Part shown: positions 11,848 through 25,000 of the stretch, piece by piece
How positions within the stretch are numbered: position 1 is the stretch's first letter
Layout: every line of letters begins with the position of its first letter
Source: Siphonodentalium dalli
Taxonomy: Eukaryota; Mollusca; Scaphopoda; Gadilida; Siphonodentaliidae
Reading direction: 5' to 3'
Length of the DNA stretch: 64,000 nucleotides
NCBI GenBank assembly: GCA_032622095.1
Contig: CP136066.1
Location: 111,125,319-111,189,318, forward strand
The notes under the pieces: generated by a model
What the model was told of the DNA's origin: nothing
What the model saw: only the letters and a program-made list of their open reading frames with translations
Databases searched by the model: none
Program-made: the position numbers and the translations under genes

Positions 11848-12067
11848 GTCATAAACGAGTTAGGCGCAATAAGGGAAGATCTAATTGAGCTTAAGTGCAA
11901 AAAGAGAAGATCTTATTGCGTATATGCATAATAACGAATATCTAATTGCGCTTAAGTGTAATAAGCAATATCTTGTTGCTCTTAAGCGCAATAAGGAATC
12001 TCTAATTGCGCTTAAGCACAGTAAGAAATATTCTTAAATATTGCACTTAAGGGCAATTACAGATTCA

Positions 12068-12884
12068 TTATGCACTTAGTCCAAAATAAAATAGACCTGT
12101 GTTTCTGGTGACCGGCCCACCCATATTCCGACACCCCCAATCTTTTTCATTTTATTGATTTTGCAAAATTAGTACGCATCCAATTTTATTTTTTGTAAAC
12201 TGATTCATTTCCATGTAAAATGGACACAACATGTGTACTGTTAAAACCAGAAATTATACCACACTTCAATTAGGTCACAGCCGAATTATTTATTTTTTCA
12301 TGTTCTATTCAATAAAACAATAATTACACGAGAAGCAGTCTGGGGGGGGGGGGTATTCATATTTATTTTTAGCAAAGTTGAAAATAAAATGAAAAAATGC
12401 ATGTCAGAAACCACTATGTATATATTTTTTTTAGTCTTAAGCTCAATTATTTATTAGATGTCAATTTGGCTGCCCATAGTGAACACTAATTTGACAAAAT
12501 TGACTACATTGTAATTTGACTCAAACAAGTCTGGTAGCTGCACTACCTGAATTCAGCTATACTCTCGAACTGGCTGTTTTTCGATAATAAACCAGAAGTT
12601 CTAATTTGTGCATCAAATTTACGTCACCCAATTATCGGGTCACTTTCAACCAGATCAAAACATCACTTGTTATGTGATAAAGTGTTGCAATTTATTGACA
12701 AAGCGATTTATATTTTCTTGGCAAAATGGTGTACACCAAATTATTGAGAAATTGAGGAAATAACATACCATCTGATTGGAATACAGCAGAAGTGGTCCCA
12801 ACATATAGAAATGAAATTTGGATCTTACTTTGGGAAACCTGAGGAATATACTTTTTCGTTATCTAGTTTATTTTCTATTTCCAG
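12068..12884. other. Upstream flank of the methyltransferase gene, no promoter recognised
   Basis: AT-rich sequence with a run of ten G at about 12343. There is an in-frame stop (TAG, 12864) just before the first recognised exon. No TATA box or CpG-rich promoter is evident, and any 5' untranslated exon was not identified. Confidence 0.4.
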
Positions 12885-13007
12885 GGAGATATGACTAACT
12901 TCAGTTTCAATGATGCATTTGATTTGTTGTTGCGAAACAAATGGATCCATGATTTCAAAGTTACAGATATCCTGCTAAATGAAGTGTGCAAGGATATGCC
13001 ACAGGAG
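12885..13007 (+). CDS. METTL25: Methyltransferase exon 1 (first recognised)
   Basis: Preceded by TTCTATTTCCAG and followed by GTGAGA. It encodes 41 codons beginning GDMTNFSFNDAFDLLL and ending KDMPQE. The ATG at 12891 has an in-frame TAG 27 bp upstream, so it can serve as the start if the acceptor only joins 5' UTR. An upstream coding exon is not excluded. Confidence 0.8.
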
Positions 13008-16000
13008 GTGAGAAAATGGCCTTGGTTCTTATATAACATTGGTTGTATCTATGACTCGAAATTGTGAGTATTTGGTCCCATTTGATATCATTTGAAATCA
13101 TTTCAATTCAATGCCCGTAATTCCAGAAATTGAATGATGGGCAACCATAAACTACAGCAATGCCCTAAATAATTGACTCCTTAACAACAGCAGAATTATG
13201 GGTAACTTTTCAGGATTTAGTGCATTACTGTATCATTGAGAATTAATTCTTTGTTGCTGCTCTTGTCAGCCAGAAGTTTAATAACAGTAACAGCCATTAA
13301 TGTTGCATGTGTATGGATTCCTGAAAGTAATAATTGGTTCTATTTTGTTTAGATTCTCATTTTTGAAAAACTCTAAAAGTCAAGTATATTTCTGTTATGA
13401 TGTAGAGTGGCTCATTATTATATGTCTTATTGCACTCCCTGAATTTCTTCCCAGATATTATATTTACCTTTGTGAAGTGAAATATAATCATTTATTCTGA
13501 AAGGCTATATCAGTCTCTAGCATATGACTTCTTATATACTGTCTTACATATTATTTTTAAACCATTGGTCACAGAAAATGGAATCACTGAATTTTAGGAC
13601 ACTTTTTAAATATTACCTAGGGGGTTACTGATTTGGGTTTTCTAATTCCAGTTTCTGTGATTTGGTGGTAAAAATTGTTTCCATAAAAAACATTGTAATA
13701 TAATATCAAAATGGAGATAATATCCTCACGATAAAAACCAACAATGGGTTTAGTTGATCTGTAAATATCGACTGAAAGCTAAGCTCTGTAGCCAGAACCC
13801 CAACATATAATACTAGCTGATGTGCCCGACTTCTTCCAGGCTATTTAGGGATTTCTTTGTGATCGCCTCTGTCTGGGTAGAATATACAGTGTCTTTTCGA
13901 TCGTTCCAGAAACATGCGCATATAACTGAGGTAAAGGTCAAGGACACGATCGCACGTGAAATTTGACCTGCCCATATTGTTCCCACGATCAAAGTAGGCC
14001 TACATACCAAATTTGAGTCGGATTGGTGGAGGTCCAAAAACAAGCCTCTATGAGCGTATATGAGTGAGGTCAAGGCCAAGGACATGGTCGCACATGAAAT
14101 TGGACCCACCCATATTGTTCCCAGGATCAAAGTAGGCCTACATACCAAATTTGAGTCGGATCGGTCGAGGTCCAGAAACATGCATATATGAGCGTATATG
14201 AGGACACGGTCACGCGTGAAATTGGACCCGTCCATATTGTTCCCGGGATCAAAGTAGCCTCATACCAAATTTGAGACAGAGTGATTGGGCCGGTTTCGAG
14301 TCTATAACACACATACAGACAGAAGTTCCAAAATATATAAATAGATCTTGAGGCAAGTGCACAGCATGCTCTATACCAGTATCAGTAGAGTATCAGTATC
14401 AGTAGACCAGTCACCTTGCATAGTAAGAAAACTGGGCGATACTAACCATCACCCCACATTTAATTATGATGTTATGAATGATGCAAAACCACGAAACAAT
14501 AATTCTGGTGGGATCGAAGTTAAAAATCAGCAGGAAAACTTCATGGAATTATACAGTGACACTTTTATATGCATATAAATCCACCTAAAAGCGGAATTGA
14601 TTGCATAAATATGTACTATATATATATGTTATTAATTAGATATCACATTTTTGCCATGCATGACCTATTATCGGCCTCGGCTGATATCACTCCAAACTCA
14701 TAAACTGATAACCCAAACTGATAACCCACTAAACTCTGCTGATAACCCATTAAACTTGGCTGATATCAGTTCTGATGTCACCGAGTGAAGCGTAGTGTTT
14801 ACATCCAACGCAATAGCCATTTGGGGGTGCAGTCACAGTGCTAGTCCGATATAACAACAATTTCATAATGGATTTGAAGTAATGGTATTTCATTGTGTTT
14901 CATGTCATTTCGAACTGGTATTTACTCCGTAATTTAAATGGAAATCATGAATATCTACTCGGACATATAACGTGCATGGTCATACACAAATTTACAACTC
15001 TTCAACATCGTATTTAAGATCACAGGTCCCCAGAACATAAAAATTACCACCCCCCCCCCAATAATACTTAATCCTATGATTAAGTATTATTGGGGGTGGG
15101 GTCAATTTTGTTTTGGGGGACCTGTGTTTAAGATGTAAATTTAGTTTTTTCATTTATATTATATCTTATGTCCATTCCATTTTATGTTTACACCGATGAA
15201 TTGAAATTGGAATGGATAGTGATGGTATTACCATATATTGTTGAACTAATTAATAATGAGGTTATTAGTTGGATATTAGCCAAGACTTATCAGCCCGAGA
15301 TAACTTCATATCAGCCTTCGACCTTCTGTACTAGGCTGATATGAAGTTACCTCGGGCTGATATCTCAGCCGATTTCCAACTAACAAGTAATAATAACCTC
15401 TAAATATCAATCATTCACAGGCCATGTTACATTTTAGTAAGAATACAGGGATTGTTAGCCTGACTGTTGTCATATTATTGCCCTAAACACTATTGTAAGA
15501 GCCATGGTGTTGTTGTATTATATCAATGTTTATGTCAGCATCTAGCACAGCCAGTATACCAGGCAGGCATGGATGAATGAAATCTCATCTGCAGCTATGT
15601 TAATTAGCATCGGCAATTGGCTATACAGAAGCAAAAAGAAATTATGTTGGTTAATTTTTTTTTAGCAAATTTCAGAAGCTGTCAATATTTTTGCAAAATT
15701 GAATCAAATTGGTGCGGGTATTATTGAATGTTTAGTAATAAAAACAAGAATGAGATGACAAAATCTATTGTATTATGTAGATTTTAAATCAACTATTTAA
15801 AACCTGACTGCAAACAGAGTCTGTGATTATGAAGAACCAAGTTCCAAAATTGAAGTCTATACATGGAAATTGTAATGTATAGTAGGGCATGCCACTGTGC
15901 ATATTCTGATAGTTTCATGATTATACATGAGGTATATTTTTATCAACTATGATGGATACCTTTTTTGTTGCAGTGGAGGGATGTCCTGTCAAAGCTCAAT

Positions 16001-19000
16001 GCAGAAAAACTGAACAGGTTACCATATGGTTACATTGAGGTAAGTGTTTCAGAAGAATGGTCTGACTAAACTATAGGTACCAGTAAACAAATTTTATGTG
16101 AGCTTAGGTGGGGGGGGGGGGGGCTGAAAAATATCACTTACATATGCTCTGTCTGATTTAACACCCCTAAATTACTTATTCTTCTGCTTTGACAGTGAAA
16201 CATATTTGATTTGAGTTGAGGAACCCACCCTTCAAATCTCAGAGCTGCAAGTGTCATCTATGCTAATAAAACTCAATTTTGTTTCTTTGTTTGTTTGTTA
16301 TTTTAGCTTGACCGTCGGAGCTAAAAATTTGCATATAGGAGTAATTTGACCCGGGGAGCGTTATTAGATAAGTCCTGTTCACTTCAGATGTCTTAGAAGG
16401 GCACTAATAACTATTTTATATATATTTTGGCTAGAGGCGATCAAATGGTTGGACCATCGGAGCTGAAAATGTGTACATATGGGTAATTTGGCCCGGGTCA
16501 TCTTTATAAGATATCTTAAAAGGGCACTAATAATATATTTAACTAAATTATTAAATATATATCCAAAATTTATGCAATCTGGTTGGTGAAAATTGAAACA
16601 CGGGGATACATTGACATGTAGAGTGCAACGAGATAGATCGCATTGACCTCAGATGGCTTAAAGGAGCAAATATGAGCAATAAAGAGAGTTCCTTATAAGC
16701 TTAGAAGATATGTAGGGAAATTGGTACAGATGGATCACCTGACCAGTGGATAATCACAGGATAGGCGCCTTTGACCTCAGTTGACTAATAAATTTCTGAT
16801 CAATAAAGAGCATTTTTATCAGCCCAGACAATATGTGGGAAAACATGTGGATAAAAGTAAAATGACGCGGGGAATGTTACAGGATATGTGCTGTTGACCT
16901 CAAATGACTTAAATGGGCACTAATAATTAACAATAAAGAGCGTTTATTATCAACTTAAAAGATAGATGTAATTTATCCAGAGAGTCATGCAATATGTGCT
17001 GTTTACCCTAGATGACTCTCCTCATAAATGTAAGGGCCACTAATAAATTATGGATTTTTTCACACGAGCAATGCCGGGTAGCCCAGGCAGTCACAAATAT
17101 AAACAAACATTGTCTTTCACGTGTGATCAGCATGCTATCATAACTTGTCTGTTTTCATGCATAAATCATAGCTACTGAATAGGGAATAAATATACCTATC
17201 TGCATGCCAACTGTTCCAAGATACTGTTAATTTTGTTTCTGGCAATAGTTTTTGTCGTCTTTTATTCTGAGGATAATTTTCAATCACCAAGCGACAGCTT
17301 AATGTGATCATTTGTGATGTCACATGTAGCTCTGGACTTTGGAGGGTTGGTTTCTCGACTCAAATAAAATATTTTTCACCCCCAAAGCTGAAGAAGTAGT
17401 AATTTAACGGTGCTAAATTGGACAGGGCATCTTTAAATACAAATGTATACAGCACTGTTTCTCATCACCAGGTGAACACATGTAGCTCTATGAGACCAGA
17501 CCCTAAGAAATAATATAACAACATTAAATCAAAACAAAAAATACAATATCAGGAATCCCGGTGCTGAGGTAATATTTGAGAGGGCAAGACATGGTAGAGT
17601 GGAGTGATACTAGAGGTAATGGAGACATTTATTCAGAATTATTCATAGTCTAGATTTATCAAATCTTTACGAAATCTTTACGACTTTGTAAAATATTCCT
17701 GTACTATATCAAAGACTAAAAAAGTATTAGACTTAATGGTATAAGCTGGATCACCATACATTAAAAGATGCACATAAATTTCCTCATTCAATTTCCAAAT
17801 CTTATGAAATATATCACTATGGAGATGTGTATGTTTAGGACAATAAATGAGATAATGTTCAGAATCTTCAAGCCTGTAGCCATAGCTACAATGTTACTAC
17901 ATGACATTACAGGTATAAAACCCAATGAAATTGTGAGCATTCAGATCGCTGCATCCTGCCCTCATTTTGGAGTGTATAATTTGATTGTCACCGGTGTCCG
18001 TCTGTGCGTCCATCTAGCTGGCAGTGTAGGCGTCTAGCCATTCATGCATGCATCCTAGATGGTTTCCAGAAGATAACTTTATACTTATAGTTATCTGTTT
18101 GTTTTCAAATTTGGTATATGGGTTGCTTACATGAAAATACAGGTCAAGTTTGAATATGGGTGAGGTCCACCCATTTTTGTGAGAGTTATGTCCTTGCTAA
18201 TAATTTTGGTTTCCAGATGATAACTTTTGTATCATTACTATTTAAAATTCCATTTTAAATTTAAATATAGAATCACATTCTCATACGAAAGAATCTATGT
18301 TATTCCAGAATTTTATTCAAGCAGGAAAGAATGATTGTAAATAAGTTTTTATCGGGCTACTCTTACTGGGTATTTGTAATGAAAGATAGGACAGACATTT
18401 TTTATGAACAGCCTTGTATATTATAGTTATAATACTGGCTATCTTTGATGGGTATGAACCCATTTTTATCATACCAAATCTGTTGCAGGAAGAATGGCCA
18501 GACAGTCTGCAGGACACAGTCAGGGAGTCAGTCAGGTTGTCTGCCTGTCGAGAGCAAATAACGTCAATTTCGGCTGCAGCTATAGATCCTGCTATAAAGA
18601 TTGGAATGATACCAAAGAAGGAACATGAGGTTTCTTACATGGCCAGTCTGGTTCACGATATCGCCGTTAAGTCTGAATGTGAAGTTATTGTTGATATCGG
18701 ATCAGGACTGGTAAGAACTTAACCAAACATTTTAACTTATTTTATCTTTAAAGGGGGACTGTACACTAAATCTGGCCTTTATGGGACCATGTATTTTATA
18801 CCCAACATAATATATGCAACAAATAAATGAATTTGAGCCATGGATTAGTGCAAAATACACCTATATGCTCTATGAATGATGTCAACAACATGGTAATTAT
18901 AATGAAAATGAGTTTATGACTCGAGTCATAGACTCATTTTCATTATAATTACCAGGTTGTTTGCATCATTCATAGAGCACATGAGTGTATTTTGCACTAA

Positions 19001-22000
19001 TCCATGGCTCAAATTAATTCATTTGTTGCATACCGGTATATTCTGTGGAGTATAAAAGGAGATGGTCCCATAAATGGCCGGATTGAGTGTACAGTCCCCC
19101 ATGAAAGATGCCACATCTGATTTGACACCACGAAACAACTTTTTGTATGTTTTCCATACAAGATTGGATATAGTGTGTCTGACATTTGCAGAATGAGGCC
19201 ACAGAGGGTGAATTTAATGATGCTATACCTCATTCTGCTTAGGCCTCAACTGGGAGACCTCAGATCAGATTGGAGTTCCCCAGTTGAAGTTGTTGATGTT
19301 CACCCATTAGTCACCTCGATTATGCAATTTATCTTCCGCTAATTAGGGGATATAGAAACTGAACAGAAGCTTATTACCAAAAAAACAATCCTGGAACATC
19401 ATACAGTTAAAAGATCGAGGTACACTTGTTCCGAGGTGTTAATTTCTGACTTCCCTGCATGTATGATGGCTGTCTGCTAGTGCGCTCAACTCAGTCCATA
19501 CTCAGTATATAGCACACAGTGTGATAATTTAATTCCATACTCAGTACACACATATAGCAGCCATGGGTTAAGCAAAAAACAATGACTTACTAGTATTTTG
19601 TGAATTTGCAATGTATGATTAAACAATTAGAACTCAAATTTTACGTCTATCAGTGGTGCTTTATAACAGTTAACAACATTTGCAACACTTTAAATTAAGG
19701 GCTACTTGGGACAAGTACTGCACGACAATTATGGGTACGCAGTCATTGGTGTTGAAGGCAAAGAAGGACATACACATGGAGCAGAAAAAAGAAAACAAAA
19801 ACAAGGTGAACATTTAAAAATAACACAATTGACTGTTTGCTGTTTTATACAATTGAGGTTATATTTAACCCATTGAACCATGGAATATATATGTAAAATG
19901 GCACATTCCAATTGTAAATTAGGATGCAATTAGATTAGAAAACACAAACATATTTATAAACTAGTTTGAAGTTGAACTTGCTATACCATGCTGTATCGCG
20001 CTGCGATAGGCATGTCTAAGACGCGTGATGAAGCAGGGACTTGTATCTGCTGGATTGAAAACATGGTGACTTCTGAAGTACGTCTACTTGCATCGGTGAT
20101 TTGTTTTTCCATGATTCTACAAAATCACACGTGCCAATTCTCTACGCTTTGTGAAAGGTGTCCTTCAGTTAAACCAACTTTACAGAATCACTCTCTTCAC
20201 CTAAACTGATAGTTCACGATCGCCGAACATTATTCCTTTGTAAATTCAACTGATTCGATCGCTTGGTTACGCGACGCACATCAACCAGCCTTTGACTCAA
20301 TGAACAGTCCCGCCAATGCGTAGGTTCTAATTTGGCTCACACACATTATACAGCAAACTCTTATATTTACGACTAATGGAATTTGTTGTTCAAACTTGAC
20401 CTTTTCTGCATGTGTTATGTAGGCTCCACAAAACGGCATCCAGTGTGACCTTTTTTGTTTTATATCATCGCATCCATCACTTTATATATTTGTGTTATAT
20501 CAACACACATCTCTCTCTCTTCTCTCTCTCTCTTATCTCTCTATCGCTCCTTATACTTGCATATACTTCTCTCAATATGTTATACTTCTCTCAATCTGTT
20601 CAATAATTTACATACGTACGTGTTTGAATGTTTTACATTTAAACCTAGTTTTCCTTATTTATTTCTCCAATACATTTTGAACAGTGCTACATTTATATGT
20701 CACATGCGTATGGCTTGTAATCGCTTTGCTAACATTTATCATTTATACTCATTTTGTGCCTCATCTCAACATGCTTCATCGGATTAATTGTTTATAATGC
20801 TTTTGCAATTTGTGTTTCATTTTTATACGGCCTTTATTTGTTTAGCCTTTATGCCGTTTTCGTGTGATATATGTAACATGCAAATGGCCACGCCAATTAT
20901 GCCAATTGTCTATTCTTGATGTGTGTGTATACAATTTGCCTGCCTGCTTATCTAATTCCGTATTGTTTTTGGTGTGATTCCAGGTTGAAATTAAACTACT
21001 ATAATTTTGCAACCTTGGCGTGGATTTGTCCCAAACAGCCCAACTGAAACACATGCCTACCAACAGTTATCATCATTTGTATTTGTTTGTAGCAAATTTA
21101 CATCAGTGCTTTTTGATGTCATCAGTTTGTTGTTATCGTATAAATGTTATAAATGAGTCTATATCCCCATAGCTGACCTTGCTATGCCATGCCGACCAAC
21201 AGTTTGCATTTAGCTTGCATTAATTACATCACAAATTACCAAAGTCATAAGCTAACCAATTTTCCGGCCATTCAGGTTATAGCTGTTTGTGCATTGGTCG
21301 GTTTTCTGGCCGTTCATGTTCAAGGCTTAAAGCCACACATAGTGTTTGAACTCCTAATTTTTATATTGTAAAATTAAAAACTTGTATTACATTGGAAATA
21401 GGAAGCTGTTAAATATTAACAGTCAATTTAGCCAGTCAAATAAATCTTTCGAACATGAACAAATATGTATTGAGTACAAGTTCCTTCGACTTAGACCAAC
21501 TAGTGAAATCGGTTGTGATAATGCTCTTTTACGTCAAAGTCCTGTGTATATATCTTTCTACATCAGGATTTAGCATTGTTAACACGCTCACCTTAAATCC
21601 ACAATAACTGTAATAAAATGTCACAATTGTGGCAGTAAACTGGTTTATTCCATAGAAAATACTATATTTGTTTTGAACTCCACAAGAGTTGTCAACTGAA
21701 AGGGGCAATGTAATGAGAAAAATATATTTTATCAAGAATGTTTACAAGAATTCAAACTCATTTGACTTTGCGAAGTCATATTGTGTATTAAATGTAAACA
21801 AACTTAGGTTACTCCTAATTAAGAGATATATTCGATGCACAGTTTAACATGAAAGTTCAATTTTATATATCATTATGACCATAAGATGTCATTCTGATAT
21901 ATATACATCATGTATTGATTTCTAGGGTGAAATGATTAAAATCCCCCCAAACTGGATCTGGTGTAAAGTCTGCTATAGAAATATATACATGGAGAATTGA

Positions 22001-25000
22001 CGTAATTGACGTAACGTAGCATTATCCCAACCGATTTCACTGGCTGGTTTACATCGAGGAAAACGTCGACTAATTGAGTCACTGAATTTTGTTTCTGTAT
22101 TTCCCAGTATTTCCACTCCCTTTTCTCAGTAGGCTCTGTTTTTGGGTACAAAGGTTTCCAGATTCAGGATAAGCAGGTTTACAAAATTGGTATTTCTGTT
22201 ACCAGCTAACTACTACCATACCAGGGATATTTGTTGAATTTACTAGCTGAACATGCCTGAGAATGAATCAATAGGAATCATATAACTATTCACAGGGATG
22301 TGGCTAGAGGGTCTCCATTGGGGAGTGTCCCAGGTTGGAAGTTTCCAATCGATTGCAAATTGGGTACAAATTTTTTACCAAATATAGGAAAATATTGACT
22401 TTTGGTCTAAAAGCAATACATTTCATACAAAATACTGGTCAGAATATCAAACTATCAGTACAAATTCAGTACAAATTCAACCGATTTTCAATTCCAACAA
22501 ATGCTGTTTCGTGCATGCAATTTCCAACTCTCCACTGCCAAATCTATCTCCCAGCCGCCACCACTTCACGGACTAATTATCAGTGGGGTATTCAGGATTG
22601 GAACATAAAGGCCCATGGTTCCAGATTGGGTGTATCTAATCCAAGCCTGCAAATAGTGTGTCTGTCATTTGCAGAATGAGATCCCCAGTTGAAGTTGGTA
22701 ATATTAACCTTTAGTCACCTCGATTATGCATTTTATCTTATGCAAATTAGGGGATATAGAAACTTCCCAGGAGGGAAAAAGTAACTAAAAACAATGTTAA
22801 TTTGAGACTATAGATACTTCCCATAATATGAGGCCTAAGCAGAGTGAGATTCCCAGATGGTGATTTGGTGATGCTAGCCCACCATGCGTGATAGCATCAC
22901 TACAAGTCACCCTCTGGGGACTTCATTCTACTAATGACATACACACTGTTTGCAGGCTTGATCTAATCCTCCACAATATATTTCTTTCCAGACAATAAAT
23001 CAGGAATTACAAATATCACATTTGAATTGAATATGACTGAGGAATGCTTGCAGCAGTTTGAGGATGTGTTGTCTAAGTGTTGTGCTAAGGAACACACTGA
23101 CCCAGGATGCAGAGAATCATCTCTTGGGAATGAAGGGAATAAGGGAGGTAATAGTGTAAGTTAATATTTCTTTGAGATAATACTTTGAAGGGCTATGCAT
23201 AGTTTCAATGTCTGAGTTTGCAATTGGTCAAATTCACTATTTCATGTACATTTCATTTACATTTCAATAAATCTCTAATGGTCTCTGTTATGTTAGTAGA
23301 GATAACATTTGATGCCCATATACATGTAGATTGTTTTTACTCATTTCGACCAGATAGTCCAGGCACATTAGACGTGGAAGGAGAAAATTAAGGAAATAAA
23401 TCGGGGGGAAAGCTGATTTTTTTTTTTTTTAGGCCATATCATCGCGGACGCGACACGAAAAGTCCCCTAAAATCTGAGCTGAGCTTTCTGAGTTAAACCA
23501 TTTGTTCCATATAAAAAAACAAACTTTTATATTTTTCACAATCATGGTAATAATGGGATGCTATAACAATTTTTCAGCCGAAAACATTGCTGCCAGCAGC
23601 CATCTTGAATTCCAAATTTGAATCCATCGGCACACCATTCAGCTCCCATTTATTGGAGGGTTGTTAAATTTACCGGCATGTTCAGGATCACTTCTAGCTC
23701 GATGGGAGCTATCGTATTAAAAAAAAAATTATGAAAAACATGGCCGCTGGCAGCCCTCATGTTTTTTATGTATTGCTTATCACTTGAGTCCCTAAATGCT
23801 TATTGAACATTTAAACTATTACCACAGGTATAGAGCGATGCTGGATTTAATATTTGATGTCATTTTACAAGTGCTACACTATGGCGGCGAGTTATATACA
23901 AGCACATATGCACCACCAGCAACTTACGATTGCCCAACACATTGGGTATCTATTTTGCATCTAAGTATGACAAAGCTGTCACAGTACCAGTGCAATTGCT
24001 CAAGGATCACAACTTGGCTCTAAATTTGAACAGCATACTACTTGACAGTCACACATTGCTTAATTTGACCAAGCCTCTGTTGCAGGGAAATTCAGTTGTC
24101 CACTGGCGAGCAGTGAACTCATATCGCTGTGTTGAAGCTATACAAAGTCGAACATACTGACCACTGAGCTACCAAGCTCTACGATGAAGTTATTATCATT
24201 GTGCAGTGGAAACTTGTATCGTGATTTATGTATTTATGATTCCGCACCATTATATATACTATGTAATCATATCAGTTAATGAACATTTTACCTGGAATAT
24301 TTGTCACAGCACCTTCAGTTTGTATGGTGGGATTGCACTGCTGCGGTGATCTGACGCCGACCATGATGCACTTCTTCCATCACATTGATACCATCAGGGC
24401 TCTATGTTGTGTAAGCTGCTGTTATCACAGAATGAAGCAAACAGGTTAGGCAGCATAAATGTAGTTAAAGATGCACAATCCAAAGTTAACCTCCTATATT
24501 ACTATTTCTTTGGCTTTGGGGGTAAAAAATATTTGATTCGAGTCGAGGAACCCACCCATCAAAGCACAGAATTATCAGATATCAATTTTTGAAATGTGTT
24601 ATTTTTTCACCACCTGGAATATTTGGCGGCCTGACAAATATTTGACAAATGCCGGCCGACATACTCTCGATACCAAATTGTGTTGAACAAAATGTTGATA
24701 TCTAACACTTTTTGGGCAATGTTATATTATAGTTGACAGTGGTTAGCATTATTTTTTGGCAATTAATTGATTCTGATAACTGAAATTTGCACACATAAAA
24801 ATCAGGCCAGCCCTGACTTCAAACCAGAGTTATGCTATTTGTTTCTATTTATAGCAATTTGTGTCCATTAGCGTGATAACTTGAACAAACGTCCACCGAT
24901 TTAATTTATATTTAGTATATGGATCTTTCACAACATATATCAATCGAGTCCAAATACCAGATTCGTATGATTTAGTTTACTTGAGTTACGGCCCTCAGTT

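Larger units (their letters stand above)
5920..12067. mobile_element. Outer foldback region with CTTAAG(Y)GCAATAAGG-type arms
   Basis: The left arm (5920-6062 and about 6205-6240) and right arm (about 10700-10770 and 11866-12067) are clusters of short motifs of the form AATTGCGCTTAAGTGCAATAAGG in both orientations. The inner part of the interval is occupied by further elements (6262-10684, 6738-8345, 7579-8179). No target duplication was identified at this outermost level, so its exact borders and its status as a single element are inferred. Confidence 0.5.

Noticed and set aside
13813-14312. 140-codon antisense ORF and its 61-codon neighbour
   Set aside because: Peptides such as SNLVCRPTLILGTIWVGPIS repeat with the Helitron units and recur at 58055-58593 in the opposite orientation. 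This is Helitron repeat translation.
20412-20787. 110-codon ORF rich in Ser/Leu
   Set aside because: It is driven by the CT microsatellite at 20511-20535 and lies in an intron. Three frames are open at once.
18711-22991. Suspected loss of the exon completing SAM motif I in the methyltransferase
   Set aside because: The exon was found at 19700-19805 behind a weak acceptor. It restores GYLG, the acidic residue and the reading phase.
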